Positions 9,959 through 18,822 of a stretch of 64,000 nt of DNA are shown piece after piece; position 1 is the stretch's first letter, and each line of letters opens with the position of its first letter. A model generated the notes under the pieces. It was not told the origin of the DNA and ran no database searches. It saw only the letters and a program-made list of their open reading frames with translations. Made by a program: the position numbers and the translations under genes. The DNA lies in assembly GCA_902595225.1 (NCBI GenBank), contig CACJPG010000001.1:67583-131582 (forward strand), in the 5' to 3' direction. Origin of the DNA: an uncultured Thiothrix sp. (GTDB lineage: Bacteria; Pseudomonadota; Gammaproteobacteria; Poriferisulfidales; GCA-002705445).

Positions 9959-11116
9959 ATGTCCTCGGATGAAAAGAAAATAAATAAAGAAGGTTTAACC
10001 AACCAAGAATTCTCATTTAAATACTCAGTACCGATAGAATCTGTAATATCAGAAACCAAATCTCATAATCAAGCAAATAAGAAACTTCATATCAAAAAAA
10101 ATGGTCAATTACCACTTGATGATGATCAAAAAACAATACTTAAAGCTTACTTTGATTTAGGTCTTCTAATCTCAGAAGAAAATGATATACGAATTTATGA
10201 GGATGTAAGAAAACTTAATTATCTTTTTTGGATACAGGAAAAGTTAAAAAAATTAAATTTTCATTTTGTTGAAGAAAATTCATACAGCGATGAGTCACAC
10301 AAAATTATTACAAAAAATTATATTACAATACCAAAAAAAGAATTAAGTCTACTTGAAATAAAGGGTTTTGATATTAGAAATTTAGAATTATATATTTCGA
10401 TATTACTTCTACAGAAAGGATATGCGTCAAATAACTTTATTTTCTTGCAGAATGTAAATAAATCCTTGCACGAAAGTTTTGAAAAAATCTTATCTTTTTT
10501 TAATATAAATATTAAAAAGCTTGAAATTAATGAAAGTAGCAACTTAATCAGACTTGCTACGTCTAATGACTGCAAAAAAATAAGAAGCATTATTAATAAA
10601 TATCTTGAGGAAATACCTTGCTTAAATGAAAAGTTTTATTCAAAGAGCGTTAATTCTAGTATTACAAAAAAACTTGTTTTTGATTCTGCACATTATATAT
10701 CAGATCACGATGGTAAATGTAAAAATCTTCACGGAGGCAGATATAATATTGAGATTTCATTAAAGGATAGAATTGATCCCATGACTGGTTTTATAATTGA
10801 TTATAGCCTCATAAAAAAAATTACGAAAAATCTTATTATTAATAAGTTTGATCATAAAACTCTAAATCTAACTTGTTCTGAACTTGCCTGGCGTTCTAGC
10901 ACTGAGTTTCTTGCCATCGTAATATGGGAAATTTTAATAGAGTACTTACCAAGCTTAAGTAAAATCAAAATATTTGAAACTGAAACATCTTTTTGCGAAT
11001 TTGAGGGTCAATCACTTGATGAGTACTTGAAAAATGGGCCAAGTGAAATCTTATCTTATTTTAAAAATCTTTCAAGAAACCCATCAAGCAATGAAGACAT
11101 TGGTCATGTCGGATAA
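9959..11116 (+). CDS. Two-domain protein: N-terminal ~220 aa with LAGLIDADG_2-like pattern, C-terminal 6-pyruvoyl-tetrahydropterin synthase/QueD-like domain
   Basis: C-terminus VFDSAHYISDHDGKCKNLHGGRYNIEISL...GFIIDYSLIKK...FDHKTLN..ETETSFCEFEG matches PTPS/QueD layout (HGH replaced by HGG). N-terminus QKTILKAYFDLGLLISEENDIRI...RKLNYLFWIQEKLKKLNF. Confidence 0.75.
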   Translation: MSSDEKKINKEGLTNQEFSFKYSVPIESVISETKSHNQANKKLHIKKNGQLPLDDDQKTILKAYFDLGLLISEENDIRIYEDVRKLNYLFWIQEKLKKLNFHFVEENSYSDESHKIITKNYITIPKKELSLLEIKGFDIRNLELYISILLLQKGYASNNFIFLQNVNKSLHESFEKILSFFNINIKKLEINESSNLIRLATSNDCKKIRSIINKYLEEIPCLNEKFYSKSVNSSITKKLVFDSAHYISDHDGKCKNLHGGRYNIEISLKDRIDPMTGFIIDYSLIKKITKNLIINKFDHKTLNLTCSELAWRSSTEFLAIVIWEILIEYLPSLSKIKIFETETSFCEFEGQSLDEYLKNGPSEILSYFKNLSRNPSSNEDIGHVG

Positions 11117-11124
11117 AACTAATT

Positions 11125-12027
11125 ATGCATTCATGGTTAAAGGATAATTTTGACTATATTTCAGACCTTATAGCCAACAATCGCTTGCCAAATTGCATAA
11201 TAGTTACTGGTAATAAGTTAATTGGAAAAGATGATTTAGTTAGAAGTGTTTCACAGCTATATTTAGGGAGAGAAAATTTAGAACTAAAAGATAATCCAAA
11301 CTTTGTGACAATAGCTTGCGAAGATGGATCTAAAGCTATAAAAATAGATCAAATCAGGGATGTGCTTGATAATATCTATTTAAAATCAGAAAAAAGGGTG
11401 GTTTTTATCCAAGATGGCCATAAGCTTAATATAAATGCATCAAATGCCTTACTAAAAATCATAGAAGAACCACCATCAGGAACCAAATTTTTTATAACAA
11501 CTAGCAAAATACAATCTATAATACCGACAATACTTAGCAGAAGTTCTATTATAAAATGTAATAACCCTAATACAGACGATATTAATAAATATTTAACCGA
11601 TTTAGAAAAAATTGACCTTGATAACTATTATGTTTTATCGAACCTTAACAGTAATTATATTAAAAATAATTCTCTAAAGGAGAGCTTCTCAATTATAAAT
11701 GATTTTTTTTCTGAAATAGATAGGTTTATCAGTTCAGAGGAAAACATTATCGATGTTTCAAAAAAGTTTTCTGCATATAATATTGAACAATTAATAAACG
11801 TAATACTCTTTACTATAATTAATTTTCAAAAATCTGATATTTTAAAAAGTAAGACTAGATTCTATGAAGATAATAATAATTTTTTAAAAAATTATGATAC
11901 AAATAAACTATTTTTTATTTATGATAAATTAGTTAATATTAAGAAAAATATAAATATTATTCAAAATAATGAAACAATACTATTTTCAATATGTATATTA
12001 TTTAAAAAAACTGCTAAGTCGAATTAA
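11125..12027 (+). CDS. holB: DNA polymerase III subunit delta'
   Basis: IDQIRDVLDNIYLKSEKRVVFIQDGHKLNINASNALLKIIEEPPSGTKFFITTSKIQSIIPTILSRSSII. Confidence 0.9.
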   Translation: MHSWLKDNFDYISDLIANNRLPNCIIVTGNKLIGKDDLVRSVSQLYLGRENLELKDNPNFVTIACEDGSKAIKIDQIRDVLDNIYLKSEKRVVFIQDGHKLNINASNALLKIIEEPPSGTKFFITTSKIQSIIPTILSRSSIIKCNNPNTDDINKYLTDLEKIDLDNYYVLSNLNSNYIKNNSLKESFSIINDFFSEIDRFISSEENIIDVSKKFSAYNIEQLINVILFTIINFQKSDILKSKTRFYEDNNNFLKNYDTNKLFFIYDKLVNIKKNINIIQNNETILFSICILFKKTAKSN

Positions 12028-12958
12028 TTTAGTACTTTTATTTTTTTTGTTACCAATTAATTCCTATAGTTCAGAAGTTTTTTTTGTTGAGAAAGGCTCT
12101 GCAGTCATAGGAGATGTTAAAAAAATTAGGGTCTCTGGGTACGAGACTGTTGCTGATATTGCTAATAGGTACAAAGCCGGTTTTCAAGATCTTCTAATAG
12201 CTAACCAAGATTCGCATCACTGGACCCCTGAAGAGAATTCGGAATATATAATTCCATCAATGTATATATTACCCGAAGAGAATTATAACGGAATAATATT
12301 AAATCTTGCAGAATTAAGAATGTATTTTTATATGCCTGGTTCTGATTTATATGAAAATTCAAAAGTTATCACTTTGCCAGTTGGTATTGGCAGATTAGAT
12401 TGGAAAACTCCTTTAGGAGAAACCTTTATAAAAACTAAAGTTAAAAACCCTACTTGGTATCCACCTAAATCTATTATTTTAGAGCATGAACAAAGAGGGG
12501 AGTCTCTGCCGAGAGAAGTGAAATCTGGGCCAGATAATCCTTTAGGTGATTTTGCTCTAAAATTAAACGTTGATGGTGGTTATTTGCTTCATGGAACAAA
12601 TAAGAAATATGGAATTGGCATGATGGTCTCGCATGGGTGCGTTAGACTTCGAAATGAAGACATAAAATTGATTTACTATAATTCCTATATTGGCACGAAA
12701 GTTAAAATTATAAACACTCCAATTAAGCTTGGAGTGCATAAAGACCATTTGTATATGGAAGTTCATGCTTTTAATAATAAGGAGGTCTATTCAAATAATA
12801 TTGAAAATTTGTTAACAACTGAAAATATATACAAACCAATTACTCATGTAATGAATTTTTCAAAAAAAAATCCAGATTTTTTAATTAATTGGAAGAGTGT
12901 CTTAAAAGCTTATGAGGAATCATCAGGAATCCCGGTTATTATTGGTAAAAGAAGGTGA
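11969..12958 (+). CDS. L,D-transpeptidase (YkuD/ErfK family), exported
   Basis: Hydrophobic N-terminus (INLVLLFFLLPINSYSS), LNLAELRMYFY, PLGETFIKTKV, catalytic MVSHGCVRLRNEDI. True start may be further in than the overlap with holB suggests. Confidence 0.92.
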   Translation: MKQYYFQYVYYLKKLLSRINLVLLFFLLPINSYSSEVFFVEKGSAVIGDVKKIRVSGYETVADIANRYKAGFQDLLIANQDSHHWTPEENSEYIIPSMYILPEENYNGIILNLAELRMYFYMPGSDLYENSKVITLPVGIGRLDWKTPLGETFIKTKVKNPTWYPPKSIILEHEQRGESLPREVKSGPDNPLGDFALKLNVDGGYLLHGTNKKYGIGMMVSHGCVRLRNEDIKLIYYNSYIGTKVKIINTPIKLGVHKDHLYMEVHAFNNKEVYSNNIENLLTTENIYKPITHVMNFSKKNPDFLINWKSVLKAYEESSGIPVIIGKRR

Positions 12959-13053
12959 TATTTATAATAAAAATTTAAAAAAGGGCAAATATTATGGCAG
13001 TTTTCTTATTTCTTTTAGCTTTCACATGTATTTTAATAAGCAAAATATACTAA

Positions 13054-13794
13054 TTAAATCTTATCAGTGCCTTTTTTTACTAATGAAGAAATATAATTAC
13101 TTATAAAATTTGGTAATGTTTGCAATCCCTTCATTATTAAATACATTGGCAATGGAAAAGTAATTTCAAATTTTTTTGAGAACATGCCTCTTTCGATGAT
13201 ATCAGCCGCTTTATTAGAGCTAATAATAAATGGCATAGGAAATTTATTTTTATCAGTTAAAGGAGTTTTCACAAAACCTGGTGTAATTACTTTAACATCT
13301 ATCTTATTTTTTAATTCGATGTGAAGAGATGATGCCAAATTATATAAAGCAGCTTTTGTCATAGAGTAGGGTTGACTATAAGGAAGTCCTTTATAAGCAA
13401 CAAGACTTGAACATATTATTAGTTTTGATTTGTTCGCAGAATTAATCATAAAGCTTCTTGTAACATGTAAAATGTGCATGAATCCCATAATATTCACATT
13501 AATTATATTCTCATAGTCAGAGTAATCATCTGGGCTATATGCAGCTGACATAAAAATTATATTTAAAGAATCTGGATTTGATTCAACTATTTGTCGCGAA
13601 ATACTTAGACATTGATCCTTATCCGATAGATCTAAAGGTAAAACCTCATGATCATTATTCAGCAAGTTATTTAGTTCGTTTAACTTGTCTTCACTTCTTG
13701 AAGACAGTATTAGTTTATAACCCTTATTATCAAGTTTTTTTGCAAGAGCTTTTCCGATACCAGAGCTCGAACCGATAATCCAATATTTATCCAT
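13054..13794 (-). CDS. Short-chain dehydrogenase/reductase
   Basis: GSSSGIGKAL, SSLVAYKGLPYSQPYSMTKAAL; last gene of a tight four-gene operon. Confidence 0.88.
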   Translation of the reverse strand: MDKYWIIGSSSGIGKALAKKLDNKGYKLILSSRSEDKLNELNNLLNNDHEVLPLDLSDKDQCLSISRQIVESNPDSLNIIFMSAAYSPDDYSDYENIINVNIMGFMHILHVTRSFMINSANKSKLIICSSLVAYKGLPYSQPYSMTKAALYNLASSLHIELKNKIDVKVITPGFVKTPLTDKNKFPMPFIISSNKAADIIERGMFSKKFEITFPLPMYLIMKGLQTLPNFISNYISSLVKKGTDKI

Positions 13795-13796
13795 AT

Positions 13797-14966
13797 TTAA
13801 TCTTTTTGAAGTACAAATTGATAAACGTTAGTTCGCTTATTTATAAAGCCAGATGAGCAAGATGTCAGATAGTATTCCCATAATCTTAAAAACTTCTCAT
13901 CAAAATTTAATTTTGAAATAGTTTCAATATTAGATTTAAAATTTTTATGCCAAATATCTAGCGTTTTTGAATACGAATCGCCAAATGAGAATTTATCAAT
14001 TACTTTAAAGCCATTATTTTTTGCATATTTCATAAAAATTTCTTGGGATGGCAACATGCCTCCAGGAAAAATAAATGTTCTTATTGCGTCAGTGCCTTTT
14101 TTATATGAATTAAATAATTTATCATCAATTGTAATAGTCTGAATGACAGCTTTGCCTTTATTAACAAGTAAAGAATTAATTTTTTCAAAAAAAGTATTCC
14201 AATATTCATAGCCTACTGCTTCAAACATTTCAATTGAAACTATGGACTCATATTTTTTGTTAATATTCCTATAATCATCGTATATTATCTCAACATTTTT
14301 ATTGCTCTTATGTAAATTTTTTGAATAATCAAATTGTTTTTTTGAGATTGTGATACTGTCTAGTTTTTCATAATGATTTTTAGAAAAATTTAAGAAACCG
14401 CCCCAACCAGTCCCTATCTCTAAAAGATCTTTATTATTGTTTGTATCTAAAATATCCCTTATTCTTTTGTATTTATTCATTTGTGCTGTATATAAATCTT
14501 GATTATCGTTTTCAAATAAAGCTGATGAATAAGTTAATGATTTATCGAGCCATATTTGATAAAAATCATTGCCAAGGTCATAGTGTGACTCAATATTCTT
14601 TTTGCTACCTGATAGTGTGTTCTTGTTAAAAAAATATTTTAAATTTGAAAAAAAACGAACTAAGGACTCACCAAAAAGAAGTTTTTTCAAATGGTCATCA
14701 TTTATAATGACAAAGGTAAACAAGTTCTTTAGGTTCGATGATGACCAATTACCATTTTTATAATCAGAGGCAAAGCCAACATCTCCATTTTTCATCATAT
14801 TGCTAATTATTTTCCAATTTTTAATATGAATATCTGCAAAAACATCCGTTGTTTTTTTAATCTCGATAACATCATTATCAGGAGTAGTGATAGTAAGCGT
14901 ACCTTTTTTACAATTTTTTAATAAAGATATAAAAATTTTAATTTTTAAATTATTCGCTGCTTTCAT
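13797..14966 (-). CDS. Cyclopropane-fatty-acyl-phospholipid synthase family methyltransferase
   Basis: NIESHYDLGNDFYQIWLDKSLTYSSALF, LLEIGTGWGGF, SIEMFEAVGYEYWNTFF, FIFPGGMLPS. Confidence 0.93.
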   Translation of the reverse strand: MKAANNLKIKIFISLLKNCKKGTLTITTPDNDVIEIKKTTDVFADIHIKNWKIISNMMKNGDVGFASDYKNGNWSSSNLKNLFTFVIINDDHLKKLLFGESLVRFFSNLKYFFNKNTLSGSKKNIESHYDLGNDFYQIWLDKSLTYSSALFENDNQDLYTAQMNKYKRIRDILDTNNNKDLLEIGTGWGGFLNFSKNHYEKLDSITISKKQFDYSKNLHKSNKNVEIIYDDYRNINKKYESIVSIEMFEAVGYEYWNTFFEKINSLLVNKGKAVIQTITIDDKLFNSYKKGTDAIRTFIFPGGMLPSQEIFMKYAKNNGFKVIDKFSFGDSYSKTLDIWHKNFKSNIETISKLNFDEKFLRLWEYYLTSCSSGFINKRTNVYQFVLQKD

Positions 14967-14968
14967 AA

Positions 14969-15715
14969 TTAGGTAATTCTATTAATATTTTGTTTGGGTT
15001 TTTTATAAAACCTAACTTTTTTAAAAAATAATTTAGTAGCTTGGAAATGGATTAGCAGAATTACTCTAAATATTAAAAAAGATGAACTAAAGAAATTATT
15101 CAATACCCACAAACTATTTTTAATCTTTAATTTCTCACCATTAATCGATGTAACTAAAATATTCTTTTCGTTGTTATCAAAATAATCAATATCAAATCTA
15201 ATAAAATCATCTTGATTATCAAATCTAATTTTATAATATCCTTCCCTCGGTAGGAAAGGGGATACGTGAAATAATTTCTCTATGTAATAGTTTTGTTCAG
15301 ATTTACGCAGTTCGTGATTAACAAATTTGATGTAGTAGTGATCTTCTGAAAACGTATTATTTACTTTCAATATAGTACATATATGCTTTTCATCTTTATT
15401 ACAAAAAATAAAGGAAACAGGATTAAAGGCATAGCCTAGAACCCTAGGCATCGTTATTAACTCTATATTATTAATTTTACAATCTTGCTTTTTGTCATTA
15501 ATAACTTCGGCACACCAATTAAGCAGGTTGCTATGGCCATTTGCATAGTCTTTCTCATAAACAGAAAAAATATTAAATTTGTTTAACCCAAAAAACCTGG
15601 ATTTTTCCTTTTCTTCAAAGGGAAATTTAATACTTATATAGTTGCAGCTGTATCTAAAGCTGTTGGCTTTTGGCCAGATCCTTTTATGAAATACCAGTGC
15701 TTTTATTAATTTCAT
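14969..15715 (-). CDS. DUF1365 family protein
   Basis: VFHKRIWPKANSFRYSCNYISI...ITMPRVLGYAFNPVSFIFCNK...HVSPFLPREGYYKI; located between FAD oxidoreductase and CFA synthase genes. Confidence 0.85.
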   Translation of the reverse strand: MKLIKALVFHKRIWPKANSFRYSCNYISIKFPFEEKEKSRFFGLNKFNIFSVYEKDYANGHSNLLNWCAEVINDKKQDCKINNIELITMPRVLGYAFNPVSFIFCNKDEKHICTILKVNNTFSEDHYYIKFVNHELRKSEQNYYIEKLFHVSPFLPREGYYKIRFDNQDDFIRFDIDYFDNNEKNILVTSINGEKLKIKNSLWVLNNFFSSSFLIFRVILLIHFQATKLFFKKVRFYKKPKQNINRIT

Positions 15716-16968
15716 TTAATATCAATTGCTTTAAGTTTTTTAACGGCTTCTATTGAAGATAACACTCCATCTTCGTGGAATCCATACTTATGATAAGCAC
15801 CACAAAAAAAACTTAAATTTCTTCCTTGTAAAGCTGGAATTTTATTTTGAGCCTCTAAAGCTGCGTAATCAAAAATTGGATGTTCTAATTGGTGTGTATT
15901 GTAAATTTTATCTTTATTTATTTTTTCGCCAGGATTTAGTGAGACAAAAATAGGGTATTTTTTATCAATGTTTTGAAGCGAATTCATCCAGTATGTGAGA
16001 ATAGGGAGGTCTTTATCTGTTTTTTTGTAAATCCAGCTTGCCCAATACATCTTATTTTTAGGCATCACCGAGCTATCAGAGTGAAGAACTACACTATTTT
16101 TAGAGTATTTAACATCACGAAGCATATCTTTTTGTTCAATGTCTAAATTATTCCCTATTTTCAAGACCTCGTTAGAATGATTACTAAATATGACGTAATC
16201 ATAGTCAGAAACTCCTTTTTTTGATGAAATTTTAATAGTTTCTCCTGATCTTTCTACACCCAGGACCTCGTTATTTAGTCTAATCTTAGCTTTTAATCGA
16301 TTTTTTAATGCTTCTATATAAGATTTGCTTCCATTTTTAATAACATACCATTGAGGCTGATTTATTAAGCTTAAAAGGCCATGATTTTTCATAAATCTAA
16401 TATAAGACAGGTATGGAAACTGAAGGATTTGACTTGGTGTACAGCTCCATATTGAGCTTCCCATTGGCACAATATAACTTTCTATAAAAAATTTGGAAAA
16501 TTTATTTATTTTTAAGAAATCTGCTAAGCTTTGGTTATTGGTTTTATTAAGACTATTTAGAGTATTCTTTGATAAATTATTGAATCTATTGATATTATAA
16601 AGTAAATTATAATACTTAGGGTTTAATAATCTAGCTTTATTTGCGAAATAGCTATTAAAGTCCTTAAATTTTATTTCAGGATCTCCTGGTTTAGTGCTAG
16701 TAATCGCGAAAGACATATCACTTTGTTCAATATCTACATTTAAATCGCATATCATTTTGTAGAAATTAGGGTAGTTCTTTTTATTAAATACAATAAAGCC
16801 AGTATCAACATTAAAGTTTATAGAATCATTATAATTAATATTTAGTGTTCGAGTATGCCCACCAATGTAATTGTTTTTCTCATATATTGTTAGATCATAT
16901 GTTTTGTGTAATAAATATGCTGCATATAATCCAGAAATGCCAGATCCGACAATCGCTATTTTTTTCAT
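15712..16968 (-). CDS. FAD-dependent amine oxidase/desaturase-like oxidoreductase
   Basis: IAIVGSGISGLYAAYLLHKTYDLTIYEKNNYIGGHTRT dinucleotide-binding motif; DTGFIVFNKKNYPNF; C-terminal FFCGAYHKYGFHEDGVLSSIEAV. Confidence 0.9.
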   Translation of the reverse strand: MKKIAIVGSGISGLYAAYLLHKTYDLTIYEKNNYIGGHTRTLNINYNDSINFNVDTGFIVFNKKNYPNFYKMICDLNVDIEQSDMSFAITSTKPGDPEIKFKDFNSYFANKARLLNPKYYNLLYNINRFNNLSKNTLNSLNKTNNQSLADFLKINKFSKFFIESYIVPMGSSIWSCTPSQILQFPYLSYIRFMKNHGLLSLINQPQWYVIKNGSKSYIEALKNRLKAKIRLNNEVLGVERSGETIKISSKKGVSDYDYVIFSNHSNEVLKIGNNLDIEQKDMLRDVKYSKNSVVLHSDSSVMPKNKMYWASWIYKKTDKDLPILTYWMNSLQNIDKKYPIFVSLNPGEKINKDKIYNTHQLEHPIFDYAALEAQNKIPALQGRNLSFFCGAYHKYGFHEDGVLSSIEAVKKLKAIDIK

Positions 16969-17016
16969 TTAATTATATAACTTCGTATAATCATTATTAT
17001 GTTAAATTATATTAAG

Positions 17017-17796
17017 TTAACCATAAGTATTAGTTAAAGAGCCTATGCAATCAATAGATACTGTAACTTTTGAACCCTTCTCCATAGGACCTAATCCTTG
17101 AGATGTTCCAACACATACAATGTCTCCTGGATACAATGTCATGTTTTGGGAAAGATATAATATAATTTCTTCGGCTGAAAACATCATGTCACTGGCTGGG
17201 TAGTCTTGCTTGATTTCATTATCATTGATTATAGTTTTGATAGTAAGATTCTTTGGGTCTATCCCAGTGCATATGTATGGCCCAAAGACTCCAAAATTGT
17301 CAAAACCTTTACACCTAGTCCATTGATCAAAATTAGGATCATTTTTAAGCAGGCCAAAAGCAGTTACATCATTAATACAGGTATATCCAAAAATAGCTGA
17401 TTTAGCCTCCATTGTACTATCAAGATCTTTGACCTGTTTTCCAACAACAATACCAAGCTCCCCTTCAAAGAAAACTTCGCCATCATAATTTTTTGGGTGC
17501 TCAATATGATCGTTTGGACCAGCAAATGAGGTTGGCGATTTAAATATATATAAGGGCTTATCTGGGTAACTTAAACCTTTTTCATCAGCTAAAGCTTTAT
17601 AGTTATTCCATAAAGCTATCATTTTTGAGGGCCTACATGGGCTTTGCAGGTCAATATCGGAGACACTTACCTTTTTTTCGGTTGCTTCAGGTGAATCAAA
17701 TAAATCACCCTCATAAATAATAATATGACTATCGTCGTCATCAAGTTTCCCAAACTTTATATTGCCTTCGAATATAAATCTGGCCCATTTATCCAT
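17017..17796 (-). CDS. Fumarylacetoacetate hydrolase family protein
   Basis: PLYIFKSPTSFAGPNDHI, EVFFEGELGIVVGK, FGYTCINDVTAF, DFDQWTRCKGFDNFGVFGPYI, GTSQGLGPMEKG. Confidence 0.9.
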   Translation of the reverse strand: MDKWARFIFEGNIKFGKLDDDDSHIIIYEGDLFDSPEATEKKVSVSDIDLQSPCRPSKMIALWNNYKALADEKGLSYPDKPLYIFKSPTSFAGPNDHIEHPKNYDGEVFFEGELGIVVGKQVKDLDSTMEAKSAIFGYTCINDVTAFGLLKNDPNFDQWTRCKGFDNFGVFGPYICTGIDPKNLTIKTIINDNEIKQDYPASDMMFSAEEIILYLSQNMTLYPGDIVCVGTSQGLGPMEKGSKVTVSIDCIGSLTNTYG

Positions 17797-18773
17797 AGAT
17801 CCTCCTTAAATAATAATTCTTCTAGCTTTTTTAAAGGGTATTTTTCAAAGTTTAGCTCGTGACACATAAATGCTCTAGTGTGTTTTGAGCCTATGTAGCC
17901 TTTAAATAAGCATGTTAAATGTTTTGTAAAATCAGTTATTTTTACGTCTTTTTTAAAGTTTTTATTTATATAATCGAAATACTGCTCAATCACCCGTTTC
18001 TTACCAACGACTTCTTCTGAATTAATTAAAATATCAATATCATTTAACAGAAATGGGTTCGCACAAATCGATCTACCAAGCATTACTCCGTCAACATATT
18101 TTAGATGATTAAGTGCATCATTGGGACCATTTATTTCACCATTTAAAATTATTTTAAGATTTGGAAATAGTTTTTTTATCTCGTACACCCTTTCATAATT
18201 TATTTCTGGTATTGTCCTATTATGTTTTGGATTAATGCCTTTTTTCAATATTGCTATACGGGCATGAAGATGAAAAGTATTTACCCCTGAATTAGAAACT
18301 TTATCAATAAAATCTTTTAAATATATGATATCATTTAAATTATCAATACCCAATCTAGTTTTAACAGTAACAGGTAATGAAGAATTTTTGGTGATTTCGT
18401 TAACACACTTGGCAACAATGTCTGGTTGAGAAAATAGACATGCGCCAAAATTACCTGACTGCGCCCTCTTACTAGGACAGCCAACATTCAAATTAATTTC
18501 ATCGTAGCCATAAGATTCAACGATTTTTGCACATTCTGAAAGTTTTTTTGGGTCATCACCACCAAGTTGAAAGCCCACAGGGTTATCTTGTTCATGAGTT
18601 AACTTGTCGTATTTCTTTGATTTATTATGAAGTATTGAATTTGATGCAACCATCTCTGTATATAGCATCGCATGTTTTGATATCAATCTAAGAAAATATC
18701 TAAAATGCGCGTCCGTATGCCCCATCATGGGAGCTACACATAAGTTATACGAATTCTTGTTCATAATAGTCAT
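17757..18773 (-). CDS. dusA: tRNA-dihydrouridine synthase A
   Basis: VAPMMGHTDAHFRYFLRLIS, YTEMV, PVGFQLGG, YDEINLNVGCPSKRAQSGNFGACLF, LHARIAILKGI-like; 3' end overlaps the FAH gene by 40 bp. Confidence 0.9.
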   Translation of the reverse strand: MTIMNKNSYNLCVAPMMGHTDAHFRYFLRLISKHAMLYTEMVASNSILHNKSKKYDKLTHEQDNPVGFQLGGDDPKKLSECAKIVESYGYDEINLNVGCPSKRAQSGNFGACLFSQPDIVAKCVNEITKNSSLPVTVKTRLGIDNLNDIIYLKDFIDKVSNSGVNTFHLHARIAILKKGINPKHNRTIPEINYERVYEIKKLFPNLKIILNGEINGPNDALNHLKYVDGVMLGRSICANPFLLNDIDILINSEEVVGKKRVIEQYFDYINKNFKKDVKITDFTKHLTCLFKGYIGSKHTRAFMCHELNFEKYPLKKLEELLFKEDLWINGPDLYSKAI

Positions 18774-18822
18774 TATCTAATTAGTAGTTTATTATATATC
18801 TCTTTAAGGAAAAACATACATC

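Noticed and set aside
9959-11116. Interpretation of the N-terminal LAGLIDADG-like region as an active homing endonuclease or intein
   Set aside because: No intein splice-junction motifs, no host-protein extein, and the catalytic acidic residues appear absent; only a degenerate fold resemblance is claimed.
12912-13106. Plus-strand 64-aa ORF after the L,D-transpeptidase gene
   Set aside because: Overlaps the 3' ends of both neighbouring genes; no RBS or motif support.
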